A DNA stretch of 64,000 bases, taken from Cetobacterium sp. 8H (GTDB taxonomy: Bacteria; Fusobacteriota; Fusobacteriia; Fusobacteriales; Fusobacteriaceae). The DNA lies in contig NZ_JACHTG010000003.1 in NCBI RefSeq assembly GCF_014250675.1, forward strand, positions 62,001-126,000, written 5' to 3'. The notes under the pieces are model-generated. The model saw only the letters and a program-made list of their open reading frames with translations. It searched no databases and had not been told where the DNA came from. Below are positions 1-7,874 of the stretch, piece after piece. The translations under genes were made by a program, and so were the position numbers. The number at the start of each line of letters is the position of its first letter. The stretch's first letter is position 1.

Positions 1-740
1 TCAGCAAGTCTTGGATTTTTTTTACCTGTTCTTCCCATTATAGAAAGTCTATAGTACTTTTTCTCGTCTCTTACCCAAGCTGATGTAGGACAATTTATAA
101 CACACTCTCCACAACCTATGCATTTAGAGTGCTCTCTTATAACTGTGTAATTTTCAGCTCTCAGAGCTCCTGTTGACAATCCTTTACATTTTTTAACACA
201 TGCTCCACATGAAACACATCTCTCTTTTTCATATATAGGATGAGCCATTCCAATTATTCCAAAATCATGCATTCTTGCTTTTATACAATCATTAGGGCAA
301 CCTGTTAAAGCTACTTTAAAGTGGAAATCATTTGGGAAAATTTCCTTTTCTATTTTCTTTGCAAACTCAGTTGTATTATATTGAGCTTTTGGACAAACAC
401 CATTTCCTATACAAGCAGTGATGTTTCTCGTTCCTGCTGCTGGATAACCATTTCCCTCTCCATTTGGCTGATTAATTCCAAAACCATCAATTAGAATTTG
501 AATCTCCTTATTAACTTCAGATATTTTCTCTATATCAATTCCCTTTATTTCAAATCCTTGACGAGTTGTTATGTGAACTTTTCCATTTCCATATTTTGAA
601 GCTATTTCAGATATTTTTAGAAGCAGTTCAGCAGTTATTTCTCCTCCTGGAACTCTAACTCTAAGAGCTGTTTTTTTTCTCTCTTTTGTTATTCTATATG
701 CATTTTTTGTAAAACTTTTTCTATTCAATTCTAAAGCCAT
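1..740 (-). CDS. asrC: Anaerobic sulfite reductase subunit C (partial)
   Basis: Siroheme/iron-sulfur catalytic subunit of the anaerobic sulfite reductase, which reduces sulfite to sulfide in the cytoplasm. The frame starts at ATG 740 after a GGAGG site and runs off the left edge: 246 complete codons are visible, against roughly 320-340 for the family. Visible motifs are the siroheme/4Fe-4S cysteines CIGNGVC and CPNDC, then a ferredoxin-type insert with CVSCGACVKKCK and CIGCGECVINCP. It lies 8 bp after asrB on the same strand, so it is the last of asrA-asrB-asrC. The missing part is the C-terminal end. Confidence 0.93.
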   Translation of the reverse strand, partial: MALELNRKSFTKNAYRITKERKKTALRVRVPGGEITAELLLKISEIASKYGNGKVHITTRQGFEIKGIDIEKISEVNKEIQILIDGFGINQPNGEGNGYPAAGTRNITACIGNGVCPKAQYNTTEFAKKIEKEIFPNDFHFKVALTGCPNDCIKARMHDFGIIGMAHPIYEKERCVSCGACVKKCKGLSTGALRAENYTVIREHSKCIGCGECVINCPTSAWVRDEKKYYRLSIMGRTGKKNPRLA

Positions 741-748
741 TTTTCCTC

Positions 749-1543
749 CTAATCTAAAAGCTTTTTAGCTTTCACATAATTAAATATAGGTCCTTCTAAA
801 CAAACATATGTTTCATCAATTTTACAATGTCCACATTTACCTACAGCACAAGACATATTTCTTTCAAAAGATACCCAAATTTTTTCTTCAGGAATTCCTA
901 ATTTTAAAAATTCTAGTGCAGAAAATTTCATCATTAAAGGAGGCCCAACTATAATAATCTCTAAATTATCAAATTTATCTTGTAATTTTAAATGAGGAAT
1001 ATATTCTGTTACAAGTCCTGTACATTCTCCATCAATTCCACAGCCTTTATCAACAGTCAAAATCATAGGAACTTTTTTTCTCCACTCGTCTATCTCTTTT
1101 TTAAATAAAATTGAATTTTGATCTTTAAATCCAAAAATTAGCTCAACATTTGTATCTTTATTATCTATAAACTTTTTAATTAGAGGTCTTACAGGTGCGA
1201 CTCCACTTCCACCAGCAACTATAATAAGATTTTTCCCTAAATATTTTTCAAGTGGAAAACTATTTCCATAAGCTCCTCTTAAAAAAATTGAGTCTCCTAC
1301 TTTTAAATCAAATATTGAATCCGTAACTTTTCCGACTCTTCTTATTAAAAACTCTATCCAACCCTCTTCATGATTGTAATTAGCAACTGATATAGGAGCT
1401 TCACCAACCATTGGAATAGACAACTGAATAAACTGTCCAGGCTCTGGTTTTATATTTGTTTTTACTTTAAATAACCACTCAATTGAACTTTCTTGAACTA
1501 TTGATAAAATTTTACCAACTTCTGGCATGTATATATTATTCAT
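749..1543 (-). CDS. asrB: Anaerobic sulfite reductase subunit B
   Basis: Flavin/NAD(P)H-binding electron-transfer subunit of the asrABC enzyme, of the ferredoxin-NADP reductase type. An FAD-binding beta-barrel comes first, then a nucleotide-binding segment with GGSGVAPVRPL, and a C-terminal 2Fe-2S cysteine cluster (SCAVGKCGHCK then a later Cys). A GTG at 1552 is in frame, but it is itself part of the GGGTG ribosome site. ATG 1543 sits 6 nt downstream of that site and is the better start. The start overlaps the end of asrA by 8 bp, indicating translational coupling. Confidence 0.93.
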   Translation of the reverse strand: MNNIYMPEVGKILSIVQESSIEWLFKVKTNIKPEPGQFIQLSIPMVGEAPISVANYNHEEGWIEFLIRRVGKVTDSIFDLKVGDSIFLRGAYGNSFPLEKYLGKNLIIVAGGSGVAPVRPLIKKFIDNKDTNVELIFGFKDQNSILFKKEIDEWRKKVPMILTVDKGCGIDGECTGLVTEYIPHLKLQDKFDNLEIIIVGPPLMMKFSALEFLKLGIPEEKIWVSFERNMSCAVGKCGHCKIDETYVCLEGPIFNYVKAKKLLD

Positions 1544-2543
1544 TATTATCACCCAATTTTTTAGATAATTTATTTATACAGTTTATATAAGAAATGTACT
1601 CAGGACAAGCATCATCACATCTTCCACAACCTATACACATATGAGTTCCAAATCTTTTTTTATAATCTGAAATTTTATGCATAACCTTAAATCTCATTCT
1701 ATCTCCTGATTTTTGTCTAAACTCATGGCCACCAGCCATAGTTGTAAATCCGTCCACATGACAAGATGCCCAAACTCTTCTTCTTTCTCCCGTTTTTGAA
1801 TTATCTCTATTAAATATATCCTGTGTTGTAAAACATGTGCAAGTTGGACATACAAAATTACATCTTCCACACTTTATACATCTATCATAATCTCTCCATA
1901 ATTCATCATTTATGATATCATCTAACTCTATATTTTCAGGAATAGTTACTTTTTCTATATTTTCAGTTACAAACTCCATTTCGAACTCTTTATTTTCACC
2001 TTCATTAAAGAATTCTTCTAGTTCTTCATCTTTTATATCCGTATAGATTTCTCCATTTTTAAATGTTAAACCTATGTTGTATTTATCTGTTTTATTTGTT
2101 CCCATAGAAGTACAGAAGCAAGTCTCCCATCCCTTACCAGAACAACCAATTACAGCAAATTTAACCATTTTTTTTACATCTGAATAATACTCATCTGCAA
2201 ACTTATTATTTAAATAGATGTTGTCTACTCTATCTATTGCATGCAAATCACAACTTCTAAGTAAAATTAATACTTTTTTAGTTCTTCCTTCTGGCTTTTT
2301 AAATTCACTCTCATTAAAGTAGAACAAAGTTTGTCTTATAGGTAATAAAATCTCTTTGGCAGAATAATAACTTTTATCTTTTAGATTAATTTCCTCTAAT
2401 TTTGTTATTTTTTCATACTTAACCAAATCCGTATCCGAAAAATTCCCCTTAAAAGCAAGGGTTACAGGAGCATATATGTCATACTCTTTAGATAAATTCA
2501 ATAAGATATTATTAAATTCATCATGCTTAAATATTTTTTTCAT
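1536..2543 (-). CDS. asrA: Anaerobic sulfite reductase subunit A
   Basis: Iron-sulfur electron-transfer subunit of anaerobic sulfite reductase, about 335 residues. It carries two 4Fe-4S ferredoxin motifs near the C-terminus, CIKCGRCNFVCP and CIGCGRCDDACP, plus the CFCTSMG and SCHVDG segments typical of AsrA/hydrogenase beta-like proteins. It is first in the operon; the ATG follows a GAGGTG site. Together with asrB and asrC it makes a dissimilatory-type, NADH-linked sulfite reductase. The TGTGA-N6-TCACA hairpin upstream may matter for regulation. Confidence 0.93.
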   Translation of the reverse strand: MKKIFKHDEFNNILLNLSKEYDIYAPVTLAFKGNFSDTDLVKYEKITKLEEINLKDKSYYSAKEILLPIRQTLFYFNESEFKKPEGRTKKVLILLRSCDLHAIDRVDNIYLNNKFADEYYSDVKKMVKFAVIGCSGKGWETCFCTSMGTNKTDKYNIGLTFKNGEIYTDIKDEELEEFFNEGENKEFEMEFVTENIEKVTIPENIELDDIINDELWRDYDRCIKCGRCNFVCPTCTCFTTQDIFNRDNSKTGERRRVWASCHVDGFTTMAGGHEFRQKSGDRMRFKVMHKISDYKKRFGTHMCIGCGRCDDACPEYISYINCINKLSKKLGDNNE

Positions 2544-2596
2544 TTTTCACCTCATATACAAGTATTTTTATCAATAACTAATTCTAATATTTTTAT

Positions 2597-2630
2597 AAAA
2601 AAAAGTGTGTGACTAAAGTCACACACTTTT
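2597..2630 (-). terminator. Hairpin terminator after the DUF1456 gene, containing a CRP-type palindrome
   Basis: A perfect 13-bp stem with a TAAA loop (2601-2630) is followed on the minus strand by eight T. It lies 50 bp after the DUF1456 stop and about 60 bp before asrA. The stem core TGTGACTAAAGTCACA (2608-2623) also matches the TGTGA-N6-TCACA architecture of Crp/Fnr-family sites. Confidence 0.75.
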
Positions 2631-2680
2631 CTTATTGATAAAAAATAACTATTTTTTAGATCAAAATATAATCCAAATGA

Positions 2681-3166
2681 TTATCTTTCGCCTCTAAATA
2701 ATTCAGTTATCCCTTTTATAAATACTCTCACATATTTATCCCCAGCTTCTCTATAGTTCTTATGATCTGGTCTTCTGAAAATAGCACTTAATTCTGATTC
2801 AGACATATTTACTCCACCAGTTTTAAATGCATCTATCATGTCTTCACTTCTGAAAGCTAGAGCAATTTTTAATTTTCTTAATATAAGATTATTTAAATTT
2901 TTTGCACTATTAGAAACTTCTTCTGCAGGTTTTGCTCCTGGAGTTGGCTTTTGAGGACCTCTTTTATAAGTTATAAGACCTGTTAAAAAAGCATCTAAAG
3001 TTTTGTTGTTACAATTTTTGAATGCCTCATCTTCAGGTTTACTTAATAAACCAACTAACTCTTCTAAAGTTACTTGCATTCCTCCTAATTTGAAAATTTC
3101 TAACATAGCTTTATCATTAATTCTTAAAGCATATCTAACTCTTCTAAGAACATCATTATTTGTCAT
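2681..3166 (-). CDS. DUF1456 family protein (YehS-like)
   Basis: Cytoplasmic protein of about 161 residues with two copies of the DUF1456 repeat. Each begins with an N-N-x-x-LRR/LRK segment (TNNDVLRRVRYALRIND and later NNLILRKLKIALAF) and ends with a L-S/F-R-R/K-P-D/E motif. The biochemical function of the family is not established. The frame can be extended upstream, but ATG 3166 is preceded by AGGAGG at good spacing and matches the family's conserved start. It lies about 70 bp after the Crp/Fnr gene on the same strand and may be the last gene of the deo unit. Confidence 0.85.
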   Translation of the reverse strand: MTNNDVLRRVRYALRINDKAMLEIFKLGGMQVTLEELVGLLSKPEDEAFKNCNNKTLDAFLTGLITYKRGPQKPTPGAKPAEEVSNSAKNLNNLILRKLKIALAFRSEDMIDAFKTGGVNMSESELSAIFRRPDHKNYREAGDKYVRVFIKGITELFRGER

Positions 3167-3234
3167 TTTGTTCCTCCTAATTTTTAATTTACTCATAATT
3201 ATACCATAATTTTAAGACTATTCCTATTTTTATT

Positions 3235-3906
3235 TTATCTTCTATAGAACTCTTTAATTTTATTTTTCAATATAAACAGTTGCCCATTTTGAATTTTTAA
3301 AAGATCTAAATCCTTTAGTTTTTTGATCCCTCTTGACACAGTTTCTCTATTCGTTCCTAGCATATCAGCTAAATAAGTATTTGTAACCTTTATACTAAAA
3401 CCATGATATTCCTTACATTCATATCCATAGTCTTTTGAAAGTTTCCACAATTTTGCAGCAATCTTTTTATCCATCGATATAGTTGATGTATTTTTAAGTT
3501 GACGATACAATCTCTTTGACTTTTTAGCTAATGATTGTATTATAAGCATTCCTAACTCAGGATATTTAAAAATTAAAGTCTTAAAATTCTCTAAAGAAAT
3601 AACAAGTACTTTTGTATTATCAAAAGCGTCACAACTAACACTAGTTTTTGTATATCCTGAAGAAAATAAAGTATCGTTTAAAAAACTATCTTTTCCTAGT
3701 AAATATATTATTTTTCTTCGTCCATCTGAGTTATCTTTATATATTGTTACATTTCCAGATATTATAAAATAAATATTATTACAAATAGAGTGCTCTAAAA
3801 AAAGAGTTTCTCCTTGCTTAAACTCTTCGCAATAAGAAACTCTTAAAAAATCATCTAAGCACTCTTTTGATAAAGAATTGATTAAATAATCATAGTTAGT
3901 ATTCAT
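3235..3906 (-). CDS. Crp/Fnr-family transcriptional regulator
   Basis: DNA-binding regulator of 223 residues. A cyclic-nucleotide-binding-like beta-roll covers about residues 15-120, and a C-terminal winged helix carries the recognition helix TNTYLADMLGTNRETVSRGI at about 175-195. The cAMP-contacting Arg/Glu pair of E. coli Crp is not evident, and there is no N-terminal cysteine cluster like Fnr, so the ligand is unknown. The start ATG overlaps the deoC stop (TAATG), so it is translated with the deoxynucleoside operon and may regulate it. Confidence 0.88.
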   Translation of the reverse strand: MNTNYDYLINSLSKECLDDFLRVSYCEEFKQGETLFLEHSICNNIYFIISGNVTIYKDNSDGRRKIIYLLGKDSFLNDTLFSSGYTKTSVSCDAFDNTKVLVISLENFKTLIFKYPELGMLIIQSLAKKSKRLYRQLKNTSTISMDKKIAAKLWKLSKDYGYECKEYHGFSIKVTNTYLADMLGTNRETVSRGIKKLKDLDLLKIQNGQLFILKNKIKEFYRR

Positions 3907-4571
3907 TAATATTTATTTGGATCTGCTGTTCCAGTTGTAACTAATTCTACTCCTGAACTTGTCCCTAATCTAGTAACTCCTAAAGCTATAAATTTTTCAG
4001 CTGTAGCTAAATCTCTAACTCCACCAGCAGCTTTTAATTCAGCTTTATCCCCTACAATAGCTTTCATTAATTGTATATCCTCAAATGTAGCTCCACCTGT
4101 TCCAAATCCTGTTGAAGTTTTAACAAAATCTGCCTTTGCATCTAAACAAAGTTGAGTAACAATCTTTTTTTCTTCGTTTGTTAAATAACAATTCTCTATA
4201 ATAACTTTTAATACGTTTGTACCTATTGCCTCTTTTATAGCGGCGATTTCATCTCTAACATAATCAGTTTCTCCTGCTTTTAACATTCCTACGTTAATAA
4301 CCATATCAATTTCAGAAGCTCCATCTTCAATACATGTCTTAGCTTCAAAAACTTTAGATGCAGTTGACATAGCTCCTAATGGGAACCCTATAACAGCACA
4401 AACTTTAACATTTGATCCCTCTAACTCTTTTTTAGCAAGTTTTACATAACAACCGTTAACACAAACTGAAAAGAAATCATACTCTTTAGCTTCTGAGCAA
4501 AGTTTCACTATATCCTTTGGCTCTGTTGTAGCTTTTAATACTGTGTGATCGATATATTTGCTTAAATTCAT
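3906..4571 (-). CDS. deoC: Deoxyribose-phosphate aldolase
   Basis: Cleaves 2-deoxyribose-5-phosphate to acetaldehyde and glyceraldehyde-3-phosphate, the last step of deoxynucleoside use. It is 221 residues, normal for the short bacterial DeoC. The Schiff-base lysine is K151 in VKTSTGFGTGGAT. A second conserved lysine lies in AELKAAGGVRD, and the family segment EIDMVINVG is present. The ATG follows AGGAGG. It stands 31 bp after deoA and overlaps the regulator that follows. Confidence 0.95.
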   Translation of the reverse strand: MNLSKYIDHTVLKATTEPKDIVKLCSEAKEYDFFSVCVNGCYVKLAKKELEGSNVKVCAVIGFPLGAMSTASKVFEAKTCIEDGASEIDMVINVGMLKAGETDYVRDEIAAIKEAIGTNVLKVIIENCYLTNEEKKIVTQLCLDAKADFVKTSTGFGTGGATFEDIQLMKAIVGDKAELKAAGGVRDLATAEKFIALGVTRLGTSSGVELVTTGTADPNKY

Positions 4572-4602
4572 TTATATTTCCTCCTAATATTTATATACTC
4601 TA

Positions 4603-5916
4603 TTATAACTTAATATTTGATAAAATTTCTAGAATAATTTTATTTTTTTCAATTTTTTCATTTGAAATAGTATAAGCACTCTCTAAAAACTTGATTGATG
4701 ACTCTAAATTTTTATCATTGTACTGAACAATAGCTAAAGTTTCTCCTGCTTCTACATGATCTCCAACTTTTTTTGTTAAAAGAATTCCAACAGAATGATC
4801 AATTACATCATCTTTAGCAGCTCTTCCAGCACCTAAAACCATAGCAGCTTTACCTATTTCTTCTGCTTCAATTTTTGAAATCCATCCAGCTTTCTTCGCC
4901 TTAAATTCCAATTCAAATTTATGTTTTGGTAATAATGAATAATCATCTACAAGATTTGGATTTCCACCTGCAGCTTCAATAAAATCCTTTAAATGTTGAA
5001 TAGCTTTTCCTGTTTCAATAGCTTCAGCAACCTTTACCTTTCCTTCTTCTAAAGTTTTTACATCTCCCTTAATTTGAAGTGCTACCGCTACAATTGTTTC
5101 AACTAACTCTGTAAAATCTTTAGGTCCTCTTCCTTTTAATGTCTCAATAGCTTCAATAATTTCATTTGAATTTCCAACTGCAAACCCTAAAGGTTGATCC
5201 ATATCTGTAAGTAGTGTTACTACTTTTCTATCAAAAGAATCTCCTATATCTATCATTGTTTTAGCTAATTCTCTAGCTGTATCAAGGTTTTTCATAAATG
5301 CTCCTGATCCAACTTTAACATCTAAAATAATTCCATCAGCATATACTGCTAGTTTTTTACTCATTATTGAGCTTGCGATCAATGGTATGCTTGAAACTGT
5401 AGCAGTTACGTCTCTAAGAGAGTATAGCTTTTTATCTAATGGAACAATTGTATCTGAGTAACCCATAATTCCTGTTCCAACTTTATTCACCATATTTACT
5501 AACTCATCTCTTGTTTCTGGAAACACAAATCCTGGGATAGCCTCAAACTTGTCTATTGTCCCTCCTGTATGTCCTAACCCTCTTCCTGATAATTTAGCCG
5601 TTCCTATATCAAAAGCTGCAAATAGGCCTGCTAAAGCTATTGTAGTTTTATCTCCAACTCCACCAGTAGAATGTTTATCTATTAAAAATTTTTTAATTCC
5701 ATCAAATTTAATTACTTCTCCGCTATTCATCATAAGTTCTGTAAATGTTTTTAGCTCTTGTTTAGACATCCCATTAAAGTATACTGCCATTAAGAATGAT
5801 GATACTTGATAATCTGGAATTCTATTTGCAAGATATTCATTTAAAAAGAAACTCATCTCTTCAGATGTTAACTCTATTCTATCTCTCTTTTTTTGAATAA
5901 TATCTACTGCTCTCAT
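4603..5916 (-). CDS. deoA: Pyrimidine-nucleoside (thymidine) phosphorylase
   Basis: Phosphorolyses thymidine, deoxyuridine or uridine to base plus (deoxy)ribose-1-phosphate. It is 437 residues. The phosphate-binding signature KHSTGGVGDKTT is at about 81-92 and SGRGLGHTGGT at about 109-119, followed by the C-terminal biotinyl/lipoyl-like domain of family-3 phosphorylases. It is the first gene of the deoA-deoC-regulator unit; the ATG follows GAGGTGG. Whether it is Pdp-type (uridine-accepting) or strict thymidine phosphorylase cannot be read from sequence alone. Confidence 0.93.
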   Translation of the reverse strand: MRAVDIIQKKRDRIELTSEEMSFFLNEYLANRIPDYQVSSFLMAVYFNGMSKQELKTFTELMMNSGEVIKFDGIKKFLIDKHSTGGVGDKTTIALAGLFAAFDIGTAKLSGRGLGHTGGTIDKFEAIPGFVFPETRDELVNMVNKVGTGIMGYSDTIVPLDKKLYSLRDVTATVSSIPLIASSIMSKKLAVYADGIILDVKVGSGAFMKNLDTARELAKTMIDIGDSFDRKVVTLLTDMDQPLGFAVGNSNEIIEAIETLKGRGPKDFTELVETIVAVALQIKGDVKTLEEGKVKVAEAIETGKAIQHLKDFIEAAGGNPNLVDDYSLLPKHKFELEFKAKKAGWISKIEAEEIGKAAMVLGAGRAAKDDVIDHSVGILLTKKVGDHVEAGETLAIVQYNDKNLESSIKFLESAYTISNEKIEKNKIILEILSNIKL

Positions 5917-6003
5917 AATCCACCTCTTCGAATTTTTTTGATTTTGAAATGTTTTTCTAGCTTTTTCTATAATTTTATGATATATAAATTCTTATATAAT
6001 AGA

Positions 6004-6019
6004 TAGGACAATTGTCCTA
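6004..6019. promoter_or_regulatory. Perfect palindrome between divergent deoA and Crp/Fnr-ADH operons
   Basis: TAGGACAATTGTCCTA is a perfect 16-bp inverted repeat. On the plus strand it starts 4 bp after a TATAAT (5995-6000) and so spans the likely transcription start of the 6034 regulator. On the minus strand its TTGTCC half falls where a -35 for deoA could lie. This is the expected geometry of an operator shared by two divergent units. Which protein binds is unknown. Confidence 0.55.
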
Positions 6020-6033
6020 ATGGGGTGAATTTT

Positions 6034-6657
6034 ATGAGTTTAATAAAAAAATTTATTGATATGTATAATCTGAATGAAATTTTAATAAAAGATATTCAAG
6101 AAAAGATTTTAATAAAACATTATCGAAAAGGAGAGTACATTTTAGAAGCACACAAAGGATCTAACAGTATTTATTTTATTGTCCAAGGAACTGTTGAAGT
6201 CTCTTGTATTTTAGACAATGGTAATCAAGTTTGTTTAAATGTTTTAAAACCTCTTGAAATTTTTGGTGATATTGAGTATATAAATAAGGAGGAAGTTCTA
6301 TTTGATGTTATCGCTAAAAGTGATGTTGTTGTTATTCTTTTACCTTTCCAAATAGCGAATGAATATTTAATTAACAATATTAATTTCTGGAAGTTTTTAG
6401 CTCTTGAAGGAAATAAAAAACTTTTAAATACCAATCGAGCTATATTTTATAAAAGTACTTTAAAAGCAAAAGATATATTTTCAAAATATATCGAAGATAA
6501 CGGTGGAGAAATAACTTTTAAATCTTTAGATGAACTCTCTAGCAGATTGAATATTAGCTATCGAAACTTAACTAGAATTATTGCACAATACGTAAAAAGT
6601 AATACCATTGAAAAAAATAGAAATTCTATTAGGCTTTTAAAAGGAGGAAGAAAATGA
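6034..6657 (+). CDS. Crp/Fnr-family transcriptional regulator (YeiL-like)
   Basis: Second cyclic-nucleotide-fold regulator, about 207 residues. The N-terminal beta-roll includes RKGEYILEAHKGSNSIYFIV, and the C-terminal helix-turn-helix includes LDELSSRLNISYRNLTRII. A GTG at 6025 is in frame but belongs to the GGGGTG ribosome site, so ATG 6034 is preferred. The stop overlaps the ATG of the alcohol dehydrogenase by 4 bp. It therefore leads a four-gene anaerobic redox operon that it probably controls through the palindrome just upstream. Confidence 0.85.
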   Translation: MSLIKKFIDMYNLNEILIKDIQEKILIKHYRKGEYILEAHKGSNSIYFIVQGTVEVSCILDNGNQVCLNVLKPLEIFGDIEYINKEEVLFDVIAKSDVVVILLPFQIANEYLINNINFWKFLALEGNKKLLNTNRAIFYKSTLKAKDIFSKYIEDNGGEITFKSLDELSSRLNISYRNLTRIIAQYVKSNTIEKNRNSIRLLKGGRK

Positions 6658-7826
6658 AAAATTTTATTTATGACATTCCCACTAGAGTTTTATTTGGAAA
6701 TAACCAGGTTCCAAATGTAGGCATTGAGGTAAAAAAACACGCTTCAAAAATTTTACTTCTTTATGGTAAAAATAGTATTAAAAAAAGTGGGTTATATGAC
6801 GAAGTTATTAAGTATTTGAATAAAGAAAATATTGAGGTTGTTGAACTATCTGGAGTCGATCCAAATCCTAGAATAGAAACTGTTAGAACTGGAGCCGACC
6901 TTTGTAGAAAACACAACTTAGAACTTGTTCTTGCAGTTGGTGGTGGAAGTACTATAGATTGTGCTAAAGCTATTGCTGCTCAAGCTAAATATCATGGAGA
7001 TATTTGGAAAGATATCTATGTAGAAAAAAAATATGAAAATTTAAAAGAAGCTCTTCCTGTTGCTTCAATTTTAACTCTTGCTGCTACTGGTAGTGAAATG
7101 AATGGAAGCAGTGTTATTTCAAATATGAGTGAGAATTTAAAATTAGGTATGGGGAACTATATCTTAAGACCTGTTTTTTCTATATTGGATCCTACATATA
7201 CATTTTCAGTTAATAAATATCAAACTGCTGCTGGAGTTGTTGACATTATGAGTCATATTTTTGAACAATATTTTTCTCCAGATAAGAAGGGATTTCTTCA
7301 GTCAAGAATCATGGAAGGTCTTTTAAAAACAGTTATTCATTATGGTCCAATAGCATTTGAAAATCCAAACGATTACGAAGCTAGAGCTAATATAATGTGG
7401 GCAAGTTCATTGGCATTAAATGGGCTAACATCATTAGGAAAAGAGTCTACCGATTGGGCCACTCATCAAATGGAGCATGAATTAAGTGCTAAATATGATA
7501 TCACTCATGGAATTGGACTTGGAATTTTAACTCCTTATTGGATGGAATATGTTTTAGATAAAGAAAATGTTCATAGGTTCGTTGATTATGCTAATAATGT
7601 ATGGGGAATTTTTGGAGAAGATGATTTAAAAGTAGCTCAAAAAGTTATAGCAAAAACCAGAGAATTTTTTAACTCTTTAGAAGTTCCATCAACTTTAGTA
7701 GAAGTTGGAATAGATAGTTCTAAGTTTGAAGAAATGGCACTAGGAGCAGTAAAGAATGGGGCTATCGGATGTATGAAAAAATTAGGATATAAAGATGTTT
7801 TAGAAATATATACTATGGCATTATAA
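6654..7826 (+). CDS. Iron-containing alcohol dehydrogenase (YqhD/butanol dehydrogenase type)
   Basis: NAD(P)H-dependent group III alcohol/aldehyde oxidoreductase, 390 residues. The N-terminal nucleotide-binding domain has GGGSTIDCAKAIAA at about 96-109. The metal-binding C-terminal half has the ligand-bearing stretches VVDIMSHIFEQYF, ATHQMEHELSAKYDITHG and HGIGLGILTPYWM. Translation is coupled to the upstream regulator (ATGA overlap). In this context it probably disposes of reducing equivalents by reducing an aldehyde. The exact substrate is not readable. Confidence 0.9.
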   Translation: MKNFIYDIPTRVLFGNNQVPNVGIEVKKHASKILLLYGKNSIKKSGLYDEVIKYLNKENIEVVELSGVDPNPRIETVRTGADLCRKHNLELVLAVGGGSTIDCAKAIAAQAKYHGDIWKDIYVEKKYENLKEALPVASILTLAATGSEMNGSSVISNMSENLKLGMGNYILRPVFSILDPTYTFSVNKYQTAAGVVDIMSHIFEQYFSPDKKGFLQSRIMEGLLKTVIHYGPIAFENPNDYEARANIMWASSLALNGLTSLGKESTDWATHQMEHELSAKYDITHGIGLGILTPYWMEYVLDKENVHRFVDYANNVWGIFGEDDLKVAQKVIAKTREFFNSLEVPSTLVEVGIDSSKFEEMALGAVKNGAIGCMKKLGYKDVLEIYTMAL

Positions 7827-7874
7827 GAATAGAGATCAATCAGTGAACTTTAACTTTTTTTATAGGAGGTAACA

